Source of the DNA: Emiliania huxleyi CCMP1516
Lineage: Eukaryota; Haptophyta; Isochrysidales; Noelaerhabdaceae
Length of the DNA: 64,000 nucleotides
Direction: 5' to 3'
Assembly: GCF_000372725.1 (NCBI RefSeq)
Contig: NW_005201851.1
Span: forward strand, 56,735-120,734
The notes under the pieces were generated by a model that ran no database searches, had not been told where the DNA came from, and worked only from the letters and a program-made list of their open reading frames with translations. Made by a program: the position numbers and the translations under genes. Below are positions 1 through 8,404 of the stretch, piece after piece (position 1 is the stretch's first letter; each line of letters opens with the position of its first letter).

Positions 1-308
1 CACCACGCCGAGCCCGTGCGCGGAGAGAGCGATTCCTGCGGCAGCCATGGCAGCGGCGGCAGTGAGAGTGGCGACAGCCGCATGTAGTGTCATCAGCAGC
101 GGGGCTGACCGATGAACGGTGTGAGATTTTCAGCCGTGAGGTTCTTGTGTGCGGCGCGGACACGGTTTGAGACATTGAGCTCCCTGGTGCCAGTGACATA
201 TTTCGTCAACGGCAAGAGGCCATTGACGAGGGCCCTCCGCGCGGTGGCGGGAACGAACGCCACCAATCCAAGCACGCACGCGTACACCAGCAGTAAGAGT
301 TCGTCCAT
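1..308 (-). CDS. Membrane protein fragment, possibly MAPEG-like
   Basis: An open frame starts with ATG at 308-306 and runs to a TGA at 95-93, giving 71 residues. Residues 3-22 form a hydrophobic segment (LLLLVYACVLGLVAFVPATA), followed by a basic stretch containing NRVRAAHKNLTAENLTPFI. That spacing (G..R..., RA..N...EN..PF after a first membrane helix) resembles MAPEG-superfamily proteins, and this match is from memory of the family. A second Ala-rich hydrophobic stretch follows in another frame from an ATG at 93-91 that overlaps the stop, so an intron or frameshift around 90-105 may join them. The gene continues off the left edge. Family assignment is tentative. Confidence 0.38.
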
Positions 309-388
309 CGTTGCTCGGAGCTCGGCGAAGCATTACCGAGTGTTGACTGCGGCCGTCCCCTGATCTTTCTTGAGCACTTGAGCACTAG

Positions 389-521
389 TGGCGTGCGGCG
401 GGGGAGGCGGAGGAGAGCGAGAGCGAGGAGCTGCAGCTGGGCGAGGACTGGACCAAGCACACGACAGCGGATGGCGTTGCCTACTACTTCAACAAGAACA
501 CCGGCGAGACGACGTGGACGC

Positions 522-607
<86 letters not shown>

Positions 608-905
608 GGTGGTGCGCCGGTCCGCAGGAGGGCCAAGCCGAGACCGGAGGCGCTAATCCCTCTCACTCGCGGTGGAGAGCCGTTTCCCCCTGTGGTTGCA
701 CCGTCGAGCGGGGGCATGTTCCCCCCGCCGTCCTTCGCGCAGGGGCCCGGCATGACGAGCTCGCCGTGGCTGGCTGCTGCGCCGGGCCCACGCGAGTGTG
801 CGGAGCAGCTTGCGGTGCTCCGTGCCCAGGACAGGGCTTCCAAAGAGCAGGAGCAGATGCGGCGCACGGAGGAGATCGCACGCATGCAGGCGCGGATCGA
901 CGCGA
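389..905 (+). CDS. WW-domain, polyproline, coiled-coil protein (exon)
   Basis: The frame containing codon 443-445 encodes an acidic lead (ESESEELQLGED) and then a WW domain at 449-518: first Trp in DWTKHTTADG, the YYFNKNTGETTW core with the Tyr pair, Asn and second Trp, and the closing Pro. A run of about thirty Pro codons (about 518-606) follows directly, then a basic linker, a Pro/Ser-rich stretch and a Gln/Glu/Arg helix (ECAEQLAVLRAQDRASKEQEQ onward) likely to form a coiled coil up to about 905. An in-frame TAG at 386-388 doubles as a splice-acceptor AG, so this is probably an internal exon. A WW domain beside its own kind of ligand (polyPro) suggests intramolecular or self-association. 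The rest of the gene is not identified. Confidence 0.7.
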
Positions 906-1624
906 CTGGGTGCCGCCACTCAGCACATGTACATGTAGCGCGCAGGGGGGGGGGGGGGGGGCGCTGGAAGAGCGGGGGATTAGGGTTTTGGTCCCGGAGA
1001 CTTGGGGGGGGGGGGGTCCCGACCCCCCCAGCAGCAGAGCGCTGCTGCTGGGGGGGGGGGGTCGGCCATGGCTTTAGATGTGCAGGGGGGGTACCGAGCA
1101 GGCTCCAGCGCACACGGTGTGCCACTCGCTCTCGCTCACACCGCGCTGTACCAGCGACTCGGGCATCGTACGCTGCAAGTTCTGAAGCGCCGCCCGGCTA
1201 TCGAGGTGGAGACATACAGTGAAGTTGACGGCGCCGATGGGCGCGGTGGCAATGGCTCCATCAACGACGGGGGTGGCAACGACGGGCGGGTTGCGGGCCG
1301 GATGCTCCCTTGGCCGTGGTCGCCATCTCATCGAGGGGCCTTGGCCCGAGCCCGTCGATGGGTGAGGCCACAATCTAAACAGTAAAAAGTTGTGCTTTTT
1401 CTGAGCCCAACGATTAAGGAACGCTCGCCGCCGCCAGTCAGTAGCGAGCGGCTGCAGCATCACCACCTCCACCGACCGCCGCTCTCGCTCGGCGAGGCAG
1501 CGCCCGGCGGCGGCCTCTGCTTGCTCCATTCACCGTTCATTCCTGCGCCGTGTCTCCGCCTCGCCCCATCAAAACTCTATGGAAAGCCCCCAAAAGAAAA
1601 CAATGTTTGACAGCGCCGACATTC
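906..1624. other. Non-coding stretch with poly-G tracts
   Basis: No convincing exon is visible. G runs of about 10-18 occur at 943-960, 1006-1017 and 1051-1062, which could form G-quadruplexes on the plus strand. The rest is probably intron or 3' sequence of the WW gene plus 5' sequence of the NTPDase gene. Confidence 0.5.
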
Positions 1625-3562
1625 ATGCCGTTGGCACAGAGGCAGGGTTGGCTACTGCTGCTCTTCGTCGCCGACACCAACGCGTTCTCGACGCTACCAC
1701 CGCCGACGAGCAAGATCCCGAACCCTTGCTACCCGCCCGGCGCGCCGGTCGACCCGAGCCCGGACTGCAAGGCACGTCGTCCCGACTCCCGAGCATGAGA
1801 GTCGGACGCCGGCCAAGTCATTCGGCAAACTCCCCGTAGGTTGGAAACCAGATTTACAAAGGCTACACGTCCGCAAACTGCGAATATGACAACGGCTCGC
1901 CGAAAAATCTCCCATTCGACGAGGTCGCAACCGGCAACTTCAGCCAGTGCCTGATGCTCGCCAAACAGGCGTGGCTTCTGTCTTTATTACCCAAAAGCTA
2001 GGCCCACAGCGCCCTCTATGTTGGGTCAAGGCGGGCGCCTAGAAGAAGGCGCCGCCCCCCGAGGAGGAATCCCTGTCTCTCTCACGTGTCTCTCTCACGG
2101 AGCCGTCTGACCTGCCTCACATGACGCACGCCGTGTCAGGTTGTCGACCTGAGCTTCGTTTGTTTGCAGCAGTCCTGTGAGGTGGGCATCTCGGGAGGCT
2201 ACCACGCCGCCCGTCCAAGCGCCTTCTACACCGGCTCCCTGAAGTATCTTGAGCCATTCTACTCCGCCACCAAGCATGGAGGATGGACCGGAACAGTGAA
2301 GGATGCGAAGGAGGAGCTCGAGAAGACAGGCCATCAGGAATGCTCCAAGACCAGCCACCGCAGGCTCGACTCCTCAGTCTTCGAGGAACTTGCTGAGCTC
2401 GACGACTTCAAGGCGATGCAGTCTGGAGCGGCCGGTACTGACCCCGTCCCTCCCTCCCCCGGCTACGCGTTTCTGAACTGCTGGGCAACTGCCTACTTCA
2501 CCGTTCTCCTCGATACGTGGCTCGGCGACGAAACAACGATCGTCGTCTTCGATGACTACGTCAAAAACACAAGCGTCGAATGGCGGGACGCAGCAATGGC
2601 TGGGCGCGTCGACAACGGCGCCGCTGGCAGCCCGGCCGTCGTGGTTGACTGTGGCAGCAGCGGCTCGCGTCCAACCATCTTCAACACGACAGCGGGCGCC
2701 TGGCCGATCGCCATCGATGTCGACGATGCCATCTTGTCGAAGAAGACGCCGGGCATCTCCACGCAGGCCACGACCTGCAACAGGACGCTCAAGGCTTGCT
2801 ATGAGGACTACTTCAAAGACATGATCCCCCAGCTCAAATCCGAGCTCCCGAAGTTGTTCCCCGGATCTGACGTTTACGACGTCCCCATCTACCTGCTCGC
2901 AACGGCCACTGGCGTTGTGATCCCTCTCCACGTACCCACCCCCCCAACACTTTAGCGCGCCACGTTTTTGCCGAGTAGGCCGGCATGCGCCTCAAGAATG
3001 ACACCGAGGACGAGCAAATCTGGGACGCGGTGAAAGCGGTTTGGGCCGACAATGGCATGCGGCTCAAGGAAGCAATGACGATTCCTGGCGATACTGAGGG
3101 CATCTACGGTCAGTTAACCTTGTAATGGACCTCACACCACACGCCTCCCACCGCCCTTCCCACACATCTCTCCTCGTCCGTTCCGTTCTCCTCGCAGGCT
3201 GGCAGGCGTTGAATTACGCTCTTTCCTCGGGCGCGAACGACACGGCAGGCTGGATCGACATCGGAGGGGCGAGCACCCAGATCACGTATGTTGCAACACA
3301 TCCGCGCGTGCTTGAGCACGGCTACCCCAATACCCCTCTGAACCCAAGCGCCATCCCCGCAAAGCCAATGAAGCAGCTCTTCTCGCGGTCGTACATGCGC
3401 CACGGGCAGGACCAGGCGCGATGGATGATGCACTTGATGCTGAAGGCGGCCGACCCTTTTGGTGCTGGGCAGAGCGGGGGTGTCACAGGTGGATCGGATC
3501 GTGGGGTGGCGCGCAAGAACCCCCATATCCATATCGTCGGCGGGGTGGCGCTGCCCCCATAG
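1625..3562 (+). CDS. NTPDase/apyrase (GDA1/CD39 family), halves permuted
   Basis: Five exons can be read: 1625-1771, 1840-1968, 2170-2913, 2979-3108, 3198-3562. The start gives a signal peptide (MPLAQRQGWLLLLFVADTNA). Exons 1-3 first encode what is normally the C-terminal half of CD39-type apyrases: PNPCYPPG, LPFDEVATGNFSQC, SCEVGISGGY...FYTG, LNCWATAYFTVLLDTWLG and VEWRDAAMAG. The same exon 3 frame then runs straight into the normal N-terminal half: ACR1 VDCGSSGSR, then across introns ACR2 (AGMRL), ACR3 (GDTEGIYGWQALNY) and ACR4 (IDIGGASTQI), ending SYMRHGQDQARWMMHLML. The enzymes hydrolyse nucleoside tri- and diphosphates in the secretory pathway or outside the cell. Introns 1 and 2 have GC donors (AAG|GCACGT, CAG|GCGTGG), the others GT. 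The last residues before the stop are unrelated to the family. Confidence 0.75.
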
Positions 3563-3605
3563 CGTGGGTGGTCCATATCGTCGGCGGGGGTGGCGCTGCC
3601 ATATC
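3530..3605 (+). repeat. Short tandem repeat after NTPDase exon 5
   Basis: The unit CCATATCGTCGGCGGGG with TGGCGCTGCC following occurs twice (about 3532-3558 and 3573-3602). It lies at the 3' end of the NTPDase reading frame and makes the non-homologous C-terminal tail. Confidence 0.7.
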
Positions 3606-3741
3606 CATAGCGCGCAAGAACGAGGTCCCCCTCGTCCGAAGAGATGTGCAGGTTGATGCTTGGAGAATCCTCCCATCTCTCCCATCTCTCCCATCTCCAC
3701 ATCATTCTTCTCAGGTCATACTGACTGGGTTTCTCGCATGA

Positions 3742-3830
3742 AGTGTACCTGTGTTAGTGCCAGTGCGCGCCAGTCCGTGCCCGTGTCGTGCGAGGGAGCT
3801 TTGTTCTTTATGTTGTAAAATTCTTCTGAC
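3742..3830 (-). repeat. Dispersed copy of the 114-bp repeat
   Basis: Read on the minus strand this matches the tandem unit at 16,287-16,600: AAGAATTTTA at one end, then ACGGACTGGCGCGCACTGGC and ACTAACACAGGTACAC. It is a single, slightly diverged copy in the opposite orientation. Confidence 0.8.
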
Positions 3831-4338
3831 TTCTCGCAATCGTGTCACTGATCAAACGGTCTGCCTGGTCGAAATAGGGGCACACACAAGTCACAACAGT
3901 CTCTCTCACAACACACAAGCAAGTAAGTTCTAAGTAAGCAAGTGCCACAAATACGTCAATAAAAAGAATTTTAAAACCGACGGCTCGCGCTTAATCACCA
4001 CTGACAGGTTAGGCCTAGCGGGCCCTTGATTTTACACCTCAGTGCGCAGCATTTTTCGAGCAAATTCCTCCTTTGGTTGGAGCTACTTGAGCCTTGAGAC
4101 TGGTCAGATTCTCCAAGACATTGGACTTTCAGCCACGATGTTACCTTTCAAAATCGGCTCTCTGGCGGCTACTTCTAGCCCACGAACTGCTGGGTGGTGC
4201 CCACCACATGCTGGGGGGCTGGGGGGGGGCTCCCTGGAAGCGATGTCCCTGGATGCTCGTAGGAACCGTTCGTCCTTTGTCCGAGCAAACGCGCGCCCGA
4301 TCACCCCGTTGAGCACGTGTGCAGGGTATCCGAGCGCA
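3831..4338. other. 5' region of the glycosyltransferase gene
   Basis: No separate gene is visible. The glycosyltransferase frame is open from 4042, but the part before 4339 has no domain features and a signal peptide begins at 4339, so this stretch is read as 5' leader. An AAAAAGAATTTT motif, seen next to other repeats here, is at 3962-3973. Confidence 0.5.
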
Positions 4339-5709
4339 ATGCAGCTGGCGAGATTGGCTGCCGTTCTCTTGAGCGCCCTCTTCATGCTCTGCTCGGCCGA
4401 CAAGCACAAACCTGCGTCTGACGAGAAGCCCCATGTTCCCCACCGCAAGCCCCAAACCTACGGATTTTGGCGCCAGAACACCGGCTCCGTCCAGTACCGT
4501 GCGACACAAACGAGGGACGTTGACTACGACCCTGGTGACGACGTGATCCCACTCCTGACGGCGCTACGCGCGGCCCATGAGCGACGAAGAGAACCACCCA
4601 TCATCGACCGACGCGACGAGGTTTTGGGAGCGCACGACCGGCAAGCCCGTTACAATGGGAGCGTAGCAGCTCAGCTCCGCACAAACCACAATCTGTGGGA
4701 TGTGCAGTGGCACAAGGTGATTCCCTACCCGCCCGCGAGATACACGCCCTTTGAGAGGCTGGATAAGAGCCGCATCGCAGTGGCGACCATCTTGCACCTG
4801 CCATCGGGCTCCGCGGGCAAGAACGAGCGCTTTGCCTCAAAGCCTCTCGAGACGCTGCTGTGTGTGCTCCTCATCCTGAAGGCCGAGCTCGTGAGCACGG
4901 GGCGCCTCGACGGCGTCGACTTCGTCGTGCTGCACGACAACGTGCCCGACGTGTGGCTCAGCGACCTGAACGCAAGCGGCGTGAAGACCGTGCGGATGCC
5001 CTTGCCCAAGTTGAGTTTGTACCCGACGGAGTTCTGCGCGGCGAATCTGCTCAAGGCGCACCTGCTCTCGCTGACGCAGTACGAGCGCGTGCTGTACACG
5101 GACGCGGACATGCTGCCCACCGGCTCGTGGCGCGACATCTTCGAGTATGAGTACCCCGAGGGCCTCGTCGGAGAGATGATGGGCGTCGGCTTCTGGGGCA
5201 ACATGTTCCTTATCCGGCCAAACGCCACACAGCACCAGGCGCTCTGGCCGTCCGCGCACCACCGGCGCTTCTCGCTCTCGCGAGGGTGGGAGAACCGCGG
5301 GCTGCATGTCTGGCCCACGCCGGGCGCCGCGCCGCTCTGCACCACTTTCGTTGACTTCTTCGATCACGCCTCCGCGCTGTGGATGTACCGGTGCGAAAAG
5401 TTTCACATTGTGTCGTGGCTGTGGTCGTCTGCGGCATGCGACCAAGGCTGGCTCTTCTGGGCATTCAACCTGACCGGGCACTCCACCTTTCGCGACCTGC
5501 GCGGCTACGGAGCCGATGAGCAGAGGTGCATGCACAGTGCCGACCGATACGTGCACTACGCGGGAATCAACAAGCCGTGGCTGCTAAACCCGAACGCTCG
5601 AAAGGGCAACATCGACACGAAGTCTTGGTGGGTGCTCCTCGAGTCGCTGGCCAAGCGCGAGGGGAAGCACCTCATCGACCAGAAGTGCCCTGGGCTGTCG
5701 GGGCATTGA
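4339..5709 (+). CDS. Secreted/Golgi glycosyltransferase, GT8 (glycogenin-like)
   Basis: Single-exon frame of 456 codons plus TGA. The chosen start gives a clean signal sequence (MQLARLAAVLLSALFMLCSA). After a linker of about 130 residues the catalytic domain begins (RIAVATILHL). It contains the FVVLHDN strand, YPTEFCAANLLKAHLL, and the metal-binding DxD motif in RVLYTDADMLP. This order is typical of GT8 enzymes, which transfer a sugar from UDP-sugar using Mn2+. A late HYAGINKPW resembles the conserved C-terminal His/Gly/Lys-Pro-W signature of the same family. Two or three NxS/T sites support a luminal location. The frame stays open 297 bases upstream (to 4042), so a longer product cannot be excluded. 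Acceptor and sugar are not deducible. Confidence 0.82.
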   Translation: MQLARLAAVLLSALFMLCSADKHKPASDEKPHVPHRKPQTYGFWRQNTGSVQYRATQTRDVDYDPGDDVIPLLTALRAAHERRREPPIIDRRDEVLGAHDRQARYNGSVAAQLRTNHNLWDVQWHKVIPYPPARYTPFERLDKSRIAVATILHLPSGSAGKNERFASKPLETLLCVLLILKAELVSTGRLDGVDFVVLHDNVPDVWLSDLNASGVKTVRMPLPKLSLYPTEFCAANLLKAHLLSLTQYERVLYTDADMLPTGSWRDIFEYEYPEGLVGEMMGVGFWGNMFLIRPNATQHQALWPSAHHRRFSLSRGWENRGLHVWPTPGAAPLCTTFVDFFDHASALWMYRCEKFHIVSWLWSSAACDQGWLFWAFNLTGHSTFRDLRGYGADEQRCMHSADRYVHYAGINKPWLLNPNARKGNIDTKSWWVLLESLAKREGKHLIDQKCPGLSGH

Positions 5710-5725
5710 ATCTGCGAGTGGACTT

Positions 5726-5917
5726 ATGGTGTACTTCATGTATTCCGGTCAACCGACTCTTTGACCTTTGTCGAATTTTCCCCAAAGTTTAAAAGTAAGG
5801 CCAAAAAAGAATTAGCCTCAAACGCTCAAGTACACCATCCGGATAGTGTACTTTGGGGAAAATTCGACAAAGGTCAAAGAGTCGGTTGACCGGCGGAATA
5901 CAATTTAAGTACACCAT
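5726..5917. mobile_element. Foldback / MITE-like inverted-repeat element
   Basis: About 192 bp. The left arm starts ATGGTGTACTT and contains CGGTCAACCGACTCTTTGAC; the right arm (from about 5843) is its reverse complement, ending AAGTACACCAT. Arms of about 60-65 bp flank a short AT-rich spacer. No coding capacity. It sits just 3' of the glycosyltransferase stop codon. Confidence 0.85.
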
Positions 5918-6309
5918 CCCCCTGAGATCGCGATCTCGTCCCGATCTCCGGACCCTCCCTACCGACCTCCTCCGACCGCCGACCGCTCGTACCGCCCCCC
6001 GACCTCTCGTGGTCTCGTGCCGCTCCTCCCTAACGCGCGACCGTTCCCCTCCCGCCCCCCTCGCTCGCACCCGCACGGTTCCCACCAGTCGCTCAGTCAC
6101 GCGTGCCGACCTCGCCCCTTCGCACCGAACGGGCCAAACTGGCCAAACTGCCCCTCCGCCCGCCTCTACCCCGCTTTGTCTGGGGAGGGGCTTTCTCCTG
6201 CGGAGTCGTGCGTGCGCAGGGCTCCTCTTTGCTTTCTTCTACTCCCCCCTACTCTATCACATCTCGTTCCCGTCCTACCAGAGAAGTGTGTCTGTCTGTG
6301 TGTGTTGAG
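5918..6309. other. Pyrimidine-rich intergenic stretch
   Basis: C/T-rich on the plus strand with no recognisable exon. It lies between the foldback element and the GTTCTGACAG repeat element. Confidence 0.5.
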
Positions 6310-6510
6310 TCCGTCCGTGGCTCGGAGGGAGGCTTCAAGAGGGAAGGAGCGGGGCAACTGGGAATGTCAGAGCCCCTGAGTTGTGAAGAGAGGGGAGGAT
6401 TTTGCGCTGTCAGAACGCTGTCAGAACGCTGTCAGAACGCTGTCAGAACGCTGTCAGAACGGCGAGGTCTCTGTCAGAACAGGTGCGGGAGCTCCACATC
6501 TGTCTAGATT
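6310..6510 (-). repeat. GTTCTGACAG dispersed element, copy I
   Basis: Five to six tandem 11-bp units GCTGTCAGAAC (about 6411-6462), then AGGTCTCTGTCAGAACAGG and GTGCGGGAGCTCCAC, preceded by a unique flank including GAAGAGAGGGGAGGATTTTG. The whole block is the reverse complement of 54,757-54,995, including the non-tandem flanks, so it is a dispersed element and not only a simple satellite. Confidence 0.85.
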
Positions 6511-8050
6511 CATCGCAGGCGAGCCGCGTGGAGTAGCCCCGCCGCGCCACGTTCTGCCGCGCCACGTTCTGCCCGAAGCTGCTGCGCGAAGCTGCATGGG
6601 CCGCGAGGAAGGACGCGAAGAAGGGGAGGACGATGTGCAGCAGGTGAAAGTTGGGCGCGCGCTCGTCGCCCGTGCGGACACGAAGGATCACGTTCACGCA
6701 TGCCGACGCGCAAGCGCAGTATCCCACTGCGAGTAGCTTGCGGGTCGGAGGGAGGGCAGAGGGTGGCAGAGCTCCGAAAGCGGCGCCGGTCGCTGTAGCC
6801 ATCGTGATTACGCAACGCCCAATGCCTGCGAGCTTGTCGAGGTCACGGGCCATCGCTTCCGGCGAGCGGACAAGGACTCTGACAAGACGCAGAGTCGGGG
6901 CGCACACGAGAACCAGGGTCATCGCGCGCGCAAGAAAGCGAGGCGAGGCATGTGCCAGGTTGGCGAGGGCCAGCAATCCAAAGCCCGCGGCAGCGAGCAG
7001 GCCGGAGGGGTTGGTGGTGTCGAGCTCGGCGAGACGAGCGGCGAACATCACCGCGAGGGCGAGCGACAGCTGGACCGGCTTGTACTGTGCCACGTCCAGA
7101 CGCAGTGGGATGCGCATGGCCGGCGGCGAAGGCGGCATGGAGGGCGGCGGCACGCTTGCCCCCGGAGTCGGGCGCTTCTGCAGCAGCGGCGGTGTCGCGG
7201 AGCCAGAGAGAAGCAAATCGTCGAAGGGGCTGCCGCAGTGGGGCGTCGCCCCTTCTGGGGGTGGCGGCGCCGGGGCGGGAGCGAGCGGCGCCGGCGTGGG
7301 AGCGAGTGCGCGCCGCATCTCGTCGATGACCACCTTCATCGGCCACGACAGCGCCGCATGCCCTCCCGCCACCGCTCCATCCCCTCCTTCCGCCGCACAG
7401 TCACTCGGCAGACGCGGCGGTGCGAGAGGACGCGCCGGCACACCAATCGCTCTCGCCGCCCACGGGTGCGCGCTCCCCAGCAGCTCCCCGCGCGCGCTCG
7501 TGAGCTCCCGGAGGATGGCCACTTTGTGCGCGAGGAGCGCATCCTCTGCCGCGAGCGGCGGGAGGACGCACTGCGTCAGAGGGTAGCCTGTAGGGAGGCC
7601 TGCGAGGAGCGGCTGCGCGGGAAAGGGCTCGCTCGGGCCGCCGCGCTCAAGGTCCAAGAGCGGCGGCGCTGAGTTGGCCGGCTGGACGGACATGTTCATG
7701 CACTTGCGCGAGCGGCAAATCTTCTTTCGGAGGCCCTTCCCACCAAACTCGACCTTTTCGAGGCACTCCCTGCAATGGCCACAGTTCTGCTTGAGCAAGC
7801 AGGCCGCGCACGCGCGACAGCGCGCCCTGCGATTACTGGTAGTCGAGGCTGAGCGCTTGACCATCTCGCCGGCTTCGCCTTCGTGCAGCAAGCGTGCAGT
7901 CGGACCCCCGGGGGTACAACTGTATTGAGCGGTTCGTCCGCGTCGCGCACTCGTCCTAGACTCGTCCCTGCCTGCGGCGAGGAAATGACTCACACCTAGT
8001 GGATCCATCCATGGTGAAATACCACCATTTTCGTACCTCAGATAATTCAT
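6443..8050 (-). CDS. CXXC zinc-finger protein with hydrophobic C-terminal half
   Basis: One 535-codon frame. Residues 74-117 form a CXXC zinc finger: RARC at 75-78, eight Cys at 78, 81, 84, 90, 93, 96, 112 and 117, and the EFGGKGLRKKIC stretch matching the family's KFGG...Q.C..R.C. CXXC domains bind unmethylated CpG DNA. A Pro/Ala-rich linker follows, then from about residue 320 a series of hydrophobic segments (around LSLALAVMFAARL, FGLLALANLA, TLVLVCAPTLRLV, CVITMATATGAAFGAL, LLAVGYCACASAC, LLHIVLPFFASFLAAHA) that look like five or six membrane helices. The start is uncertain: Met63 (MVKRSAST) at 7864 is an alternative. The C-terminal residues come from the GTTCTGACAG element. A membrane-tethered CpG-binding protein would be unusual. 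Confidence 0.68.
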   Translation of the reverse strand: MNYLRYENGGISPWMDPLGVSHFLAAGRDESRTSARRGRTAQYSCTPGGPTARLLHEGEAGEMVKRSASTTSNRRARCRACAACLLKQNCGHCRECLEKVEFGGKGLRKKICRSRKCMNMSVQPANSAPPLLDLERGGPSEPFPAQPLLAGLPTGYPLTQCVLPPLAAEDALLAHKVAILRELTSARGELLGSAHPWAARAIGVPARPLAPPRLPSDCAAEGGDGAVAGGHAALSWPMKVVIDEMRRALAPTPAPLAPAPAPPPPEGATPHCGSPFDDLLLSGSATPPLLQKRPTPGASVPPPSMPPSPPAMRIPLRLDVAQYKPVQLSLALAVMFAARLAELDTTNPSGLLAAAGFGLLALANLAHASPRFLARAMTLVLVCAPTLRLVRVLVRSPEAMARDLDKLAGIGRCVITMATATGAAFGALPPSALPPTRKLLAVGYCACASACVNVILRVRTGDERAPNFHLLHIVLPFFASFLAAHAASRSSFGQNVARQNVARRGYSTRLACDESRQMWSSRTCSDRDLAVLTAF

Positions 8051-8404
8051 ACTCTCAGCGGCAGAGAGTCTGCTGTGGACAGCTGACAGGGGTCAGGGCG
8101 CCTTAGAATTGTTTCGTTGAGAAGACGGTCATCATTTTTTGAAGACGCTGTGTTGCACTGAGTTGCACTGGGACAGGGTCGATCCGCTTGGTTCGGGGCT
8201 TCGGGCCCCCTCGATTGTCCCGCCCTCCCTCGCTGAGGTGTCAGTGTACTTCTACTTGGGCCGCCCGCTCACAATTGTGGTTTACATTGTTCATGGACGG
8301 TCACTTTGCGCGTCACTGGCGGGGGCGGTGCGTCCCGAGCTGGGCAGCTAGGTGGACGATCGGTTGCGTCATAACCCACTCCACGGGCACGCTGTCGGCC
8401 GGCC
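8051..8404. other. Intergenic, no gene seen
   Basis: Lies between the 5' end of the CXXC gene and the 3' end of the ligase gene, both on the minus strand. It probably holds the CXXC promoter. No TATA-like or other clear motif was identified. Confidence 0.4.

Noticed and set aside
1640-1839. The 68-bp NTPDase intron as a flank-duplicated introner
   Set aside because: No duplicated exon sequence is visible around 1772-1839 or 1969-2169, so these introns look ordinary apart from their GC donors.
6651-7672. Long plus-strand frames opposite the CXXC gene
   Set aside because: GC-rich antisense shadows; the minus frame has a true zinc finger and membrane helices.
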